Source: Asterias amurensis (Eukaryota > Echinodermata > Asteroidea > Forcipulatida > Asteriidae). From it: 64,000 bases of DNA. A program made the translations under genes and the position numbers. How positions within the stretch are numbered: position 1 is the first letter of the stretch; each line of letters begins with the position of its first letter. This document shows, piece after piece, positions 1 through 13,900 of the stretch. The notes beneath the pieces are model-generated. The model ran no database searches, was not told where the DNA came from, and worked only from the letters and a program-made list of their open reading frames with translations. Location: the NCBI RefSeq assembly GCF_032118995.1, contig NC_092661.1, forward strand, positions 19,842,621 to 19,906,620. Direction: 5' to 3'.

Positions 1-43
1 GCCCGAAAGAGTAATTATTTCACATTTCAACAGAACAATGAGG

Positions 44-215
44 GCTCAATGTTGCAGGCTTGGAATTACACGCAGGCCACAAAGGCCATGTCCTGCGTTG
101 CTCCTAGTTTTGGCCTTTGTGCCCCTTCAAAAGTTTCCCAGTGACTTTAAGATTTTATAATGGAAGTGCCCTTTGCAGAATGAAAATTGCCTTGCCCTTT
201 TAGAGATGAAATTCC
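44..215. repeat. Dispersed repeat fragment
   Basis: The stretch from 'aggccacaaaggcc' to 'gatgaaattccaggcc' recurs, diverged, at about 9219-9315, 10697-10765 and 45235-45386. Shared blocks include 'cccttcaaaagtttccca' and 'agatgaaattcc'. It has no coding potential. The family is not identified. Confidence 0.5.
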
Positions 216-457
216 AGGCCCGATATTGGATATGTTATCAATAATATTTATCTTTAACTCTCACGATATGTAATCAATAATATTTCTCTTTTACTCTCAC
301 AGTGATGTGTTATAGCACTGTGTACTTGGTACTCTCCCGAGTCCTGTGAACAAAATCCACAGGCTGAAATTTGTGATAAAAATGTTTTTTTTTTAAATAA
401 ATCAACTGTGTTGTCCTGAAGATTGTACAAGTATGGATTTTATTTAAAAAAAATTTT

Positions 458-575
458 TTTTACCCATACACCGAGCACTGTATACTCAGTACTTTCCTGT
501 GAAAAAATATCACAGGCATGGCATGTTACTCGGGTGGGATTCGAATCCACGACCCTTGGATTTGTTGGATTCATT
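458..575 (-). repeat. tRNA-headed SINE fragment, reverse orientation
   Basis: The block around 'ggtgggattcgaatccac' is the reverse complement of a tRNA B box (GGATTCGAATCC type). It is preceded by 'actcagtactttcctgtg', which recurs at 6898-7010 and in part at 303-345. This fits a tRNA-derived SINE lying on the minus strand. Confidence 0.45.
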
Positions 576-3500
576 TCACTAACAATACATTATTGATACA
601 TGTATAATACATGTTTGTTAGCAGCAAAGACAAACTTGGGTCCAAACTGCAACCTTGCTGCTTGGACACAAGTTTTCCACAGCACTCTTAGCCAAAGATA
701 ACAGGTTACAGTAGAATGTCTTGATTGGCCAGATGGGCTGGTCAGTGTTTTCTATTCATGTTAAATGGGGACTCCTAACATTATTTCTGATCGTCAAGCA
801 AGTCATGCCGAGTTTCACACAAAACTACCGTTCAGCTGCATCCTCACATTCAAAGAGATGCCTTATGTTGAATAACCACAGAAAGTGATGGACTTCTGTT
901 AACAAATTGTTTTCCTTCGATCAAATTTATTTGGCTGAAGCCAAATCCATGTTTTAGTTTTGAAAAGATCTATGCAACATATTTCACCAACTGTGAATGG
1001 TTACCTTTTCAAACTAGAACTTAAAGGGGTATTCAAATTTATACCAGTACCAGAAACATCAAAAAACCTTCTTGCAGAACACTTGTGACAAGAAGCCGAA
1101 CAATAACAGTGCCATTATTTGAGAGTTTGAACAAATAGGAACAAAAAGCAATGAAGTTGACATCTATGAATTTCATTGAGCAAATGAAACAAAAACAATG
1201 TTTCTTTTTCAGTAGCACTCTTTTTCAAAGTAGGGTTGATTACCATCACTAAGTACCTAAAAGTGGGGCATCTCCAAAAGTATCTAAAATAGTAAAGACG
1301 TACCCTCCCCCCAAAAGTACCAGATTTGAACAGTAACTCTGGGAATTATTATTTTTCTGCTTGTACATCTTGAGATGAAAAAGCGGACATAGGAAAAATA
1401 TTGTCCTACGTCCAGCCCTCCCCCAAAAAATATAAAAATGAGAAGGGTTATTGTCAATGGGTGGGGTGGGGGTGTCTTTCGTGTGTTACAAAGAAGTTTC
1501 TTCAAGTTGGACCCTGTAAGTGATAAGACAACATCAAGAGGACACAAGATCATCCACAAGATAACCAACTGAGAGTTAAAAAACTCATCAAAGTATTGTT
1601 TGGATGACCATGTGGCCCGATGTTTTGGCTTCAGCTGATGTGATTCGACAGACGTAGGGCCTTTCATCATGTCATGCTAAAGTTTCTATGATCGTACTTC
1701 CCTAATATGGCATCCTACCCATACTGTTGATGTCAGTGAACCAGATCCCATTTTGAATTATGACAATAAGACATACTTCACCATGTGATGTATCGAGAAT
1801 TTACTGATCTAAGACTGATGCCATGGATGAAGACGCTGGTCCAGGAAAAGGAAATCAAAAGTTGCAGTTAATACAATCGGCTTAAAATTGCGCACTGTTA
1901 AATGGTTTGATGTAAGTATTGTTAAAGTTGGTGATTATTTGTGGACACGTTTTGTACTCGGTTATCTGTGCCTTTTAAAAATAGGACCAATGTTTTTCCC
2001 CATTTATTTAAAACCATCTTTAATGATGGTTGCCCATCCAGCAGGGTTGATTATTTGGAACCCGCACAGGATAACAAATTCATCAGCATTTTAAAACAAT
2101 TGACAAGATTTTGGCAGAAAGGGGCACAAAGACTTATTGAGCCCCCTTTCCATGTGCAAATTTTTTTAGTAATTTTTTGTGGGTACATGTTCTGGTCTTG
2201 GTATTAATTCAAAAGAAGATTGATTCTTAACTGCCCTACAAATTAAACTGGTGCTCTTCTATTTTGACTCCCTTCCGACAGCTTTAAAGGCCTGACGTAA
2301 AACATTTCTCGAAGTGTTTAACACGTGCATCTTCCAAATGCTGTTTTCTTCCCCTGAATACATGCGCCTTTGAAATTCCATTTTAATTTGCAGAGAGGTA
2401 AAAAAAAACATGAACAACTTCATGGCATACATTTTGTAAACCAACTTTTAATTTATTATGGGAAGAATGTGTTTTGATAAGTACTTGTTAAAATACTTAA
2501 TGTTCTTTGGAAATAAGCTCAATTTACATGAATCCAAACACATAAAACTAGACACAGTGATTGGAGATAGATCACAAATAATGGCTTAATCAGAAAAGAA
2601 ATAAACAAGTTTGCCCAACAATCGTGAAAATGCTGTTATGGTTGGTGTCTGCTGAACTTATGACTTTATAGATTCTGACTGTCTTTGTATTTCATCATTC
2701 AACTCTTTGCCTTGAATAATTACCTGGTTAATTTGCATATTTACATTATAATGTACTTGTAACTGCTGTTGGATTCCAGACACTCGCCATTGGTATCCTT
2801 AAACAACAGTTATTGGTATGAAAGGCACCAGACTTGACTAGAATAAGACTTGGCCTCACCTTAATTCCATGAGTTTTGCGTTGTTTAAAACCTGATATGG
2901 GTACTGAGAGGGTTGCGTAATGCTATTATGACTGTTTCTGACTGTACCGTCTAAGTTTCCCCCTTGTAATTCTTCACCTAGCCAAACTATGCAATTACTC
3001 CCAAAGCTTACAGGTGATCATAACAGGTGTAACTACAGGTGGCAGATTCTATACAAGTGTTGCAATGAGCTTCAGCGAGAACCCAGGATTGATCTATCTA
3101 CCAGAGTGCGATCAATAAACTAAAAGAGACGCATGGAATAACCCAAGCATAAGGAAGGTATTCTGTATAATAAACGTCCACTGTTCATGTTCTGCAGTGG
3201 TAAGGTGATGTGTACAAGGATAGCACCTAGACCTAGCAGACCATACTTTTACTGTTGTAACTTGTATCTTTCAGGTCTTAAAAATACTACTTTGTAATAA
3301 TATGACAAGTATCTTTTTGACATTTTCCCAGGCTGTGTTAATAATTTCCTCAGCCTCTTTGCCTGCCATGTTTAAAAGAAATCTTTGAGGACTTTGTTAT
3401 TTTTAAACATGTTTGTGTCCCTAAGCTTTGACTTCCAACAAAACACAAACAGAAATGCATTTGTTGCACCATGTGTTAGCTAAATGCAGTGCGCGACTGC

Positions 3501-6500
3501 ATTGAGTTATATCACGCAAAGTCCTGTGCTTTGTACTTAACTCCTTTAGTCCGTTAGTACTGTCCTTTAGTACTTTAGACGTGGGACTTGAGACGCTAGG
3601 GACTGTTATAAACTGTATGAGAACTCATCTTTGTATATGACTGCGGAAGCAAAAGACGTATACAATACTGATATAATAATTTTGTTATTCTGAAGTTGTG
3701 CCTTTTCCACTGCATAAAATATGTAGCATTTTGAAAACAAGAAACATCACTCTGTCAGGCATTTAATTTCTCAACTGTTGAATAAGGTGCCTTATCTTGA
3801 TATTTAATAAAGCTAATGTGTAAATCGAGTCAAAGACATAATCATATTTGACCCTAAGGAAATAGCTTGTGAGTCAGTGCAGACATTGCCCAAATGAACA
3901 CTGCACCCAATGAGTTATCAGGAAGCTTTTGTATTTGATCAACGTTTTAAGGATATACTGAAAGAGTGAAGCAAAGAATGGACCCTGTGCATATGACATG
4001 AAAATCTTAAACAGCGCCCTCACTGAGGTCCAAGGAAGGCGTTTCTTTTTCTGCGAGATGTGTGGCCCTTACCCACAGGAGTAGTTTTTATTGTTTCAAA
4101 TCACCAATGGTGGTCTATGCAATGGGTCTACTATTTGAATGTTTCTTAAATGATAAGAATACATACAAACATCTTGAAAGATGGTAAACTTTTGAGTATT
4201 TTACCAAACATTTGCTTGAAAAGTGACATCATGAATTAAAAAATATAGTGTGAAAACACAGGATAAACACCTCTGGCACGACGTTGTTAATGGAATCTTG
4301 GTTGCGACCGCTAAATGATGATTATGATGGAAAGAAGCTTATTAGGATAAAGCCTGTCTAATTTAGTTGATCATATTATTGATATCGATGCATGTAAACA
4401 ACTTTTTCTAACCTTGTGAATTCTTTTATCTACAGCTTTATACCTTGGAAGTGACAACATTACTGAGAATGAGTTTGAACCATAAACCCAAATGGTTTAA
4501 AATCTCTATCAGAATGGGATTGGGGAGGGCGGATTAGTGACCATGTAAAAATTGTTTAAGAAGTGGGAAGGTGGAACAGGCCTGTATGCTTCGTTTTTTG
4601 AGAGGGCAAAGGCACCAAGGCATTTTCTCCTTGTAAACCAAAGGGCAACCTATAAGGGAATTGTAAATTTGTACGGGAACATTTCAAGGGCACCAAGGCA
4701 AAGAATGACTTTTGTTGCCTCCCTGAAGTATCAGGCCTGGTGGGACGTGACTAAACCATTGAACACCAGTGATTGACTAATTCATAGGTGGAGTTAAGAA
4801 TTTGCAGTGCTGATTCACTTTGGGGGGGGGGGGGCGAAACGTTTGGTCAATGTTTTGCGTCGTTGTTGGTAAGCGCAAGCAACTTTTTTTGTTGCTCTAA
4901 ATTGGAAATCTGATTAATTTACATCATAAGTCTTTCCCATAAAATTGGCAAAACAAAACCAAGATGTAAAAAAGGGCATTGTTGTAGATCTCAAATGGCT
5001 AAGTATGGATTGACCATGCAGCAGAGCAGAATGGAGCTTATGCGAAACACAAGTTGCCATTCTGGGCTTAAATTTAGAAAAAATTCTACATTTACTGCCT
5101 GTTCCTTCCAAAAGTGTGTCAATGTCATTTTAAACGATGAACTCCGCTCAAGTTATATCTTACATGTCTAAAGGTTTTGTGAGGTTCTTCTTTTTCACTG
5201 CATGTTATTTTAAACAAAACATTACTGGGGGGGGTGTGAAGGGATACAGTCTTAGTATGTTGCATGTCCCTCCCTGCTGTAGACGACATAATATTCATAA
5301 TAAGGGACCTTCACAATTGAATATAACGCCATTATAATTATGAGATTATAATCATTACTTTGGACAATACTACCCCAGTTTGTTCAGTCCTTGAACCATA
5401 TTATCTCCATATGGAAGTGCAGCATGTGCAACAAGGACTGTCTCTGCTCACACAGGTACCCATTTTATCCTTGGGTGAAGGAGCAAATAATAGCGAAGCA
5501 TTATTTTTGCTGTTGGACATGACTGTCATAACCAGGATTCATTCAAACCTGCACCCCAATGACTTTGCTACCAGAACCTGAGTCTAGTCCAGTACAGAAG
5601 ACATGTGAAATATCCCCTCCCCCTTTTCATCCATCCCTTCCTTGTCCCCCTTCCTTGAACCCTTGCCTCACCCTGGATAAACTTTGTGTCATACTGTTGG
5701 TGTTGTCCTTGGAGTCAAGTATCAAGGTTGAGTCTCTAGTCATTAGAGATCAAGTCTTGATTATTTAAGGGGGGGGGGGGATCTGACAGGGTCTAAATAT
5801 TTGCAATCCTTGTGTTCTCGGAAGCAACTTTGAATCATGAATTGTAAACCTTTTAAATGATGGCGGGGGGGGGGGGGGGTTGCATGACAATGAGCAACAT
5901 TCACTGGATTATATTATCATTACTCAGTGTTCTCTAACATGTAATAAAAAGGGCACATCCAAGCTTTCTTTGGCGATCACCAGGTTTAAAAAGTGCCACC
6001 AAGGTTTGAAGTCCTTCTGCCACGTTTTTTTCTCCCTCTTTTTGTTTTCCAGTTCAGTTATTTCAGAGTTTGAATGCAAATTTCGTTGCTCATTACTCAA
6101 AGAAGTTAGAAGGAAGTGGCAATTAGGAATCACCTCAAAGTTCATCACCATGATAACATATATTTTTCTGGGTCCTTAAGTGGGCCCAAGACCCATGCCT
6201 GTAAAGTCTTCATGCTCGACAAGCCCCAGCCCCCCCCCCCCAATTAAAGTTGGCGAACACTGATTTACTCGTAGCCACCTGTATGCATTTTACAACCCAA
6301 ATTCTTGGCTCGATGCTTAACAAGGGGTCAACTCGTATCGTTCAAGCTCTGGACAGAACAAGGGGATGCAATTTCCAAGGACTGGGGGAAAGAATTATTT
6401 TGTTCAATATCAAGCATCTTGTTAAGTAAGTTGACCACGCATCTGGAAAATGGCTATTGTCAAATGTGATCGAGCAAGTTGTACCCACTACACACTTCTT

Positions 6501-6897
6501 CTTTCTAAATCTTTTTCCAGAAGGGGATGCTATGGGAATGCTGAGTGGTCTTCTATTTCATTTTGTGAAAGTGCTCGTTCAAAGTTGTTGGGGGTTTTTT
6601 TCATGGGGGGGGGGGTGCCGATTTTTTTTTCCTTCATGTTTTCCGTAAGTTAAAAAAATTTTTTTTAAGCCAACTGAATTTCGACAAAAGGATCCACCAT
6701 TCTAAATGGCTAAGATCTTCCTAGTGTGTAGCGCAGTCATTAAATTAACTTAAATGTCTTGGATTTAAAGAAAGGCACCAGTCAATACTTGAGACTTTCC
6801 TAAACTTCCAAGTTTTACTAAAATAAACACATGACTGCTAGGTGGTTTATAATAGATGTTCAATTTGCATCGGGGATAATGAATATTTATTTTGGTT
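576..6897. other. No gene recognised
   Basis: Reading frames here are short, lack convincing splice contexts and match no family I recognise. The stretch contains several poly-G tracts (for example near 4822, 5771, 5864 and 6605). A reversed SINE-like fragment is likely near 5450-5590, and near 4600-4745 there is a low-complexity repeat built on 'ggcaccaaggca'. A short string near 4010-4040 ('cagcgccctcactgagg') recurs in an intron at 28.08 kb. Confidence 0.4.
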
Positions 6898-7075
6898 ATA
6901 CGCCGATGTGTGTTAGCACTGTATACTCAGTACTTTCCCGAGTCCTGTAAAAAAATGTCACGGGCATTACTCAGGTGGGATTCAAACCCACGACCCTTGC
7001 AAGTCTAAAGCAGTTTCTTGACTACCGAGGTTGCCCGGTAGCTAGAGGCAGTTCAAATCCTATGCAGGGTGGTTG
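6898..7075 (-). repeat. tRNA-headed SINE copy, reverse orientation
   Basis: It shares 'gcactgtatactcagtact' with the copies near 310 and 470. It contains a reversed B-box-like block ('gggattcaaaccc') and is followed by a second tRNA-like stretch ending 'cagttcaaatcctatgc'. It is probably a tRNA-derived SINE on the minus strand. Confidence 0.45.
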
Positions 7076-8124
7076 ATAAGTGCAAACCGTCAACAATTTC
7101 TGAGAAATAAAAATACTCTTTTCATGTTTGGCACATTTTTGGTGTTACAAATCACCCCAACAAAATCTCCATTTGACAATAAAAAAAATATTCAAGTGCC
7201 CAAATATTGACAAGTTTTCTGGGAATGGTTTCATCTCGCATGCAAAATATTTAGACTGAATGTTTTTGTGCACAACGAATTTACAATAAAAATAGTTCAG
7301 CTGGTTTTCATAAAAGTAGTTTTTTCACAATGGCATTTCAGTGATTGTCCAAGGGGGGAGAAGGGGTTAGGTTATCTGGGATTCCATACTCGCCCGAATA
7401 GATGGTCTACCTTGAGAAGGAGTGGGGAAACTAATGATGAGGAAATTATTTTGATAACCCCAGTTTCTTTACAATAGAACGTTGCTATGTTTGTAAAGTA
7501 ATCAGCATCGACAGTACAGGAGATGAGCTCAAGATAGTTCTCAAGATATTACTCTAGTTTGTGTTCTTAATGCAGAGCTATGCTGCAGGTAAGTATAATG
7601 TATTTGTTTTAAAAGACAATTATCACGTAAATGTTACAGCACTTGGAATCTATTGGCAAGTTATATGTGTTGGAGGCATTGGCAAAGATGCAAGTGTAGT
7701 TTGATGGCATTTGGAAGCAAGGTGAAAACTGCCTTGACATTTCATTATGTTTTTTAAAATAATCGACAAATATCAATAATTAATTTCCTTTGGTGTGATG
7801 TAACTTGTTAGTTGTTGTTAATAGATAACAATGGATGAAGGCACCTGTCAATGTAATGGAGCTTGTTTACCTTGTTATAAAAAACAAGGTTTGGTAATCA
7901 GATACATGTACATGTATTCTTTTTTGTGTGTCTAGTTTTGTTGAGATTTGTTATCCAAAATGCAAATCCCATCTCTGCAGTATACTTGCGGCTAATTCAT
8001 GATGTCAAAAAGAACTAAAAGGCACAACAGAAAAGTGAGAAGGAAAAGTGAAGCCTAACCAGCGATTATATTTACAAAAATTAATTCAGATAGAAAAATG
8101 TATCCTTTTCAAAGTCACTTTGAA

Positions 8125-8416
8125 TGAGATTTGAATTGATGTCGAAGTTGCGAGATAATAATGACAGAAAAAACACCCTTGTCACACGAAGTTGTGTGCT
8201 TTCAGACGCTTGATTTCGAGACCGCAAAATCTAATTCTGAGGTCTTGAAATCAAATTCGTGGAAAAATACTTCTTTCTCGAAAACTATGTTAATTCAGAG
8301 GGAGCCGTTTCTTACAATGTTTTATACCATCAACCTCTCCCCATTACTCGTTACGGAGTAAGAATTTATGCTAATAATTACTTTGAGTAATTACCAATCG
8401 TGTCCACTGCCTTTAA
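8125..8416 (-). mobile_element. TTAA-flanked MITE, 5'-damaged copy
   Basis: This is a reverse-orientation copy of the family seen intact at 18683-19072 and 31654-32022. Its right end reads 'gtgtccactgcct' followed by TTAA. The internal block 'cacccttgtcacacgaag' is conserved. The left end is too diverged to place. Any small ORF inside belongs to the element, not to a host gene. Confidence 0.7.
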
Positions 8417-10330
8417 GGAAGAAAGAAGAAGCACTCCGCAAGTGCTAAAAATAGAAGCTAATTTTCCCGGATCGTAGACAATGTGTCAATCACACTAACG
8501 TGCTCACACGTATGTCCTTTACCTTAACTCATGTGCACTGGCTTTGCTACTAGTGCAGTTTGGCGCATCAAAATGTGGTGAAGTGGAATGTTTGACTGAA
8601 AGCTGGGTATTTTCAGCAAAAGTGACATCGTTAGTGCAGAGTGCTATTATTCTATTATAGAAATTGACCGTCTTTATTCGGCAAATGATTTGGATGGAAG
8701 GCTATCATCTATCATGAATCCTATGAAACCATTCTTGAAAACAATTTCCGTAAGCCAATATCTACATGTTACTAAATGACAAAAGGACTTTTTTGTCCCC
8801 TCTTATAATTTGTAATACTATGAGAAATCATTTTGTGGACATTTTATACACTGGAGTATCAGTAAGAAATGCCAGACGAGATGTAGGTTGATAACTATCA
8901 TCTTTGTTCTGAAAGACTTGCACTAAACTTAAGTCAACTGAAGCGACTTCTTGGCTTTGTCTTTAGGTTACAATTCTGTAAGATTGGTACTAAAGTATTA
9001 AGTAGGATTTGTAGATGGACACACTCCAGACTTCCATAAAATTGAATTTGTGTTTACAATAAACTTTATGGAGGCTAACCCATCCAGTGTGGCTGATTAT
9101 TTTAGGCCTTCTTGTTAAAAATGTACAGGAAATAAAGAATGGATCAATGCAGCGACAATACAAATTTGAAATTACAAAGTAAAACAAAGCAAAAAGGCAA
9201 AGAGTATGGCATAGACAGGGCTGGAACTACACACGCCATGACATCTGCTACCTTGGTCTTGGCTTTGATGCCCCTTCAAATGCCCTAATTAAAATGACCT
9301 CGCCCGTTTGAAACGGGTGTAATCTTCCCGAATTCAACGTCTTAAATCGCAGCTCTTGACAGAGTGCTACAGACAAACTAGTATTAACCGATGTGTCGGT
9401 GAGCAACACTCGTGTAGCATCTGAAGTTTGTATTTCTCTGTAAGTGGGTATTGTGGATTATTATACTAAGCAAATCTAGATGTTCAAAATGCTGCAGGGG
9501 ATTTGCTTTAACAACCAAACCTATTGTGTGCTACCTCATTAGACACCTCAATTGATGTCTGTAAAGAAAGATACAATTTATTAACAGAGGGATTGGGTTT
9601 AATGGAGGAGCATCAAAAGGACATAAACCTGAACCTACTGGTAGTTCAGTCCCACTGAGATCTGCTATTCACTGCTTGTTCAACAGCTCGGTTACCTGTG
9701 GCATATATATTGACCAGCAACGATTAGTAGTGTTTCACTGCCATCGGACAAATAGGATGATATAAAAATGGCACAATTGCTATAGTGAATAGCAATGCAT
9801 GTTTGTTAGATCTGACTGGCCAGTTATTTTACAGTTTAACATTATCCAGATACCAAATATGGGCCCTTTAGTATTCTACTTCTCAAAGCCTTTGTTTCTT
9901 GCTTACAATGGTGAATTTTGTTTTAAGGATTTGCTTGTACAGTTTAATGTCGTCATTGGACAAAGAAGTTGGTTGGAAACATTTAGAAAAAGTCTGTAAG
10001 ATGGTTACATTGTAAATATTCTTATTGTCTTTACATTAACCTTATGTTCTTTTTTGTTTAAGAATTGTCTTCGCAATTGCATATTGAACATGATCAAACT
10101 CCTAGTAGTCACTGTAACTAACTTTTCTTGTTTACGTCTCCTCAATAATTATCTGCATTAGGGTTGAAAATTTGTTGATATTTTACTAACACATTTTAAA
10201 TACATTTTGTTTTGTAAGGTATGGTTGGCCAGTCCAGGATGAACTGTACCTTTGCCAGTTACTGATGCCTAATTAAATGGTGAGTTTATCTTTTGTTGTA
10301 AATATAATTTGCGTGCTATACTTGCAGGTG
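8417..10330. other. No gene recognised
   Basis: AT-rich spacer without convincing exons. It includes a fragment of the 'gatgaaattcc' dispersed repeat at about 9219-9315. Confidence 0.4.
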
Positions 10331-10488
10331 TAAAGGCCCGGTCACACTGGCCTCGATAACAATGCACACCCTGATTGGTGGAATAAGTGTGCGCGTATTC
10401 TGCGCAGAGCAGTTTAACCAATAGAATTCGTTCTCTTTGCGCCGTGATCGTTATCATTTTCGTTATCGCTGTAGTGTGACTGGCCCTA
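10331..10488. mobile_element. Foldback MITE of about 160 bp
   Basis: The left arm 'cggtcacactggcctcgata' pairs with the right arm near 10465-10487 ('atcgctgtagtgtgactggc'). The ends therefore form terminal inverted repeats around a GC-richer centre. The apparent minus-strand ORF across it is a by-product. Superfamily not determined. Confidence 0.5.
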
Positions 10489-10873
10489 AAGTTTGATACA
10501 AGGGTGCTGTTTATTAATTTGATTTTCGAAAAAATCTTGTAAGAATTGTAGAATTGTTGGAGTGAACTTGTGGTACAAAATGTACATAAACAAGACATGA
10601 CAAGCGACAATGTCTCAAGTTTATTCAACGGGTTACTCTCTCATGTTATAAGCAATAAACAAGATTTGTTGCTGTACCCAAAGTTTGATCTTTTGGCCTG
10701 GAATTATATGGAGACATAGAGTTGAAGATTTTCCAATGGCCTTTTCCTCTTAAAGATGAAATTCTTTCAGTTGTGTTTGTTAGCAATACAGATACAATAA
10801 CTGATTGTATTGTTTAAACTTCTTTCTTAGTTTCATTTGTTTATTGTTTTCACTTGTTTATTGTTTTCTTTAG

Positions 10874-10936
10874 GTTGGCTTTGATGAATCAGCAGGAGAA
10901 TGTGTCCACAGATGATGAGACCATTCTGGAATTGAG
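10874..10936 (+). CDS. Possible orphan coding exon, unidentified
   Basis: A 63-bp segment is bounded by a pyrimidine-rich acceptor ending 'tctttag' and a donor 'GAG|GTGAGG'. Only one frame is open. It has phase 2 at both edges and encodes a peptide containing NQQENVSTDDETILELR. The acidic, helix-prone sequence looks like real protein, but I do not recognise the family. A possible partner exon starts at 11639 after 'tcttcatgcag' and would stop in this frame at 11676-11678. No upstream exon was found, so this could equally be chance or the remnant of a gene lying mostly outside the window. Confidence 0.25.
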
Positions 10937-13900
10937 GTGAGGATCAAGCTGGGCCTGAGTTATTCATCAAGCGTGCATGGAATTCTTGTAGTGTTGTACT
11001 TATTTGTTTGGCTGCAAACCTTTAAAATGAAGACATCTGCTATTGCAAAATATGACCGTTCCAAAACCTGGGAAAACGAGCATTTGTGGTTTTTGCAGTC
11101 TGAAGTCCTCTTGTTCATTTCTAACCTCAAATTTAAATACATGTAGGTGTTCTGAGCAGTCTTGTTTTGTACCCTTGTTTCTTCAGGCTAATTTGAGAAT
11201 TGTTTTCCCACTAACGTGGGTCTTTGCATTGTCTTTTAAACTTGATCGTTCAACACTTTTTATAGTTGATGGTGACCTGATTTGACCTCGCTTCCTGTTC
11301 AAACCAGAAGTTTAATTAAAATTTACATTTTAATGTTCTTTTTGGTTTAGCTTTTAAAATTCACACACACTCACAAAACTTAAACAGTTTGAGTTTGTGT
11401 TAAAACAAGTCTTAAACTTCTTTTTTCATCTTATTATGAAACCCTAACAGCACCTATTTCATCTTGTGAGAGAGATTAACGTCATCATTATGTGTTTCAC
11501 TCAAAGTACATGTAATTGGTTTTTTATTAGTAACAACAAGTTATGATTTGTGAGTATCTTTATTAGGCAGTGGTACATTATTCTCAGATGACCCCCCAAA
11601 TATTAAAACTTGCCTCTTGTCTTCTTTTCTTCATGCAGGAACTCTTGGTTGCAAATACGATGGAGGTCTTGCTTCTAGTGAAGATGATAATGTGCCATGT
11701 TGCAATGGACACTCGTAGTCGCATAACGTTTGCATATCCATAAATCTTTATCACACTGTGACAGTCTCTGTCTGGTCCCCTGTGTTCACAGTAAATCATA
11801 AAGCCGTCTGGTTATATCTCCATCAAGCATTGTAGTTTGGTGGTGTGTATTTTGCTATGGTGAAGAAACAAAAACCTGATGGGTTAAAATAGATTCTTAT
11901 TTTCCACGTTTTCCCTTGTATTTTTTTTGGGGGCCCAAGGTAGTTGTGGGATACATTTTTCAAAACCCTGGTGCAGAAAATTCTTGGATGAGACTTAACT
12001 TTTTCTTTTTTTTATTAGACAAAAACAAGCAAAGTCTACCAAATCTGTTGTGACCTATAGGAGGGCCTGATTTCACAAGGGGTTAATATCAATCTTAGTC
12101 CAATGCTTGATTTCACAAAGCACTAAAAAGATTCATTTTAAGATGAGTTGTCAATATCACTATAGTGATTTGTATTGTGACATCACACTTTGCTAAAGCA
12201 ATTAAGATTAATACAAAATTGTTAAGATCAGTTCGTACTCTTTGTGAAATTGAGCCCAGGCCGTGCAACAAAAAATCAGTCATTTTTTTAAACAAAAACA
12301 CATTAAACCTGAATCACAGATAATTCATTTATTTTGTTGTGTTTCTTTATGAATTAATAAATAAAAAGTGTCTTGAAGAGAAACTGATAAACCTCTGTTC
12401 AGTGATGATGATTATTGTTACGTTATCTCTTTTTAGTGATTGTACGTGTTGTATCTGTATGTCTGCCTGTTAGTCTTGGTTCATGCTGACATTTCACAAT
12501 TCTTCAAGCTGATAAACCAAAATTACCAAATTAATGTGTACACATGTATTGTGTCTCCCTTCGGAATTATTTCTTATTTTATTTCAGAATCAATCTGCTT
12601 AAGTGCTAGAATAAAGGTTGAATAAGACCTAAATGCACTATCTTTGAACCAAGACTAGCTGTCTGACTCTTTTGTTAAATACAAAAAGGAGCTTGAATAC
12701 CTAGGGTTGAGTTTCAATTTAGTTTTTTGAAGTCGGGTACTCAAAACTCATGTTTTTGAGGGAAATGTTCAATTCTTCATGTTCTGGGATTGAGCACTTT
12801 TAACAGATTAGTAAATATGGGCTAAAATAAATAGTTGATAAGAAAGCACCTCTCCAGGGAGCCTTGTTAAATGTTTGGATATGACGAATACTTGCGAGAA
12901 TATCTGTGACATGAAGTGGTCCTGCTTTGCCACACGGTCACTGACAAGAGACTATCGATATAATTTTCCCTTGTCCTGTAAAGTAAATAATTCTACAACA
13001 TTACCGAAATTCGAATGAAATGGTAGGCTCTGTGGCTTTCTGACTAGACACTCCCCAAGTATAAGTGAATGTTTGATAATAATCCTTACCTTTAAGAGTC
13101 GGTCTATAAAAATAACAAATTTTTACAACAGTCACACGTTGTCTTTCATCCTTTGAACTCTCGTCTGCTCGGCGGCTACTTTTGCAAAAGTGAAAATATG
13201 CAAATTAAGCATTAACAACAAAATTATTTAAAACAAGGTAGACAAAAGCAAAAGGATTTAGTTTTAATCATAATTAAAATGAATACTAAAATCTAGACAC
13301 GTTTTTTCAAAGTAACCCTGTAATTTAAATGTTGTAAATGAGTTTTTCATCGTCAAATAATTTGATGTGAACAAAAATGCGCTGCACGAGGACACGTCTT
13401 GAACTGTACAAGTTAACAGTTTTTTTCCGCGAATCAAAATTAGGCATTAAAATGACACGTGAATAAAGTTTCTTGTAAAAACAAATTTTTGAGTAAAACA
13501 ATAATTTTTAGAGTATTTTATTTGTTTAATTAATATTTAATAATTTAAGAACTTGGGACCAATACAGAGCGTTTAAACATAACTCGTGGACCAATCACAT
13601 CTGCCGACAGAAAAGTATGACGCCATCTTGATTTTACATGAGCGCGTTTTTACAAGTACACTTGTGCACACGTGTAATCCTTCACTGCTCAAGCTGTGGA
13701 CTGTTGGAAAACGACACAAGATGATACAAATTAGCGGCTTCAACTTCAGCCATAGAGGAGGGAATTAATGCTAAAAGGTATGCATGTAACCTTGAAACAT
13801 TTTCACCTATGTTTACTCTCGTGTCATGCTTGTGTTGGACAAGTAATCAGGAGTTTTGAAGTTATTAAGTCACACAACATTTCTGCTTAGTGCATACTTA

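Noticed and set aside
4552-4776. 74-codon ORF with Trp/Lys-rich start
   Set aside because: It overlaps a low-complexity dispersed repeat ('ggcaccaaggca') and has no recognised domain.
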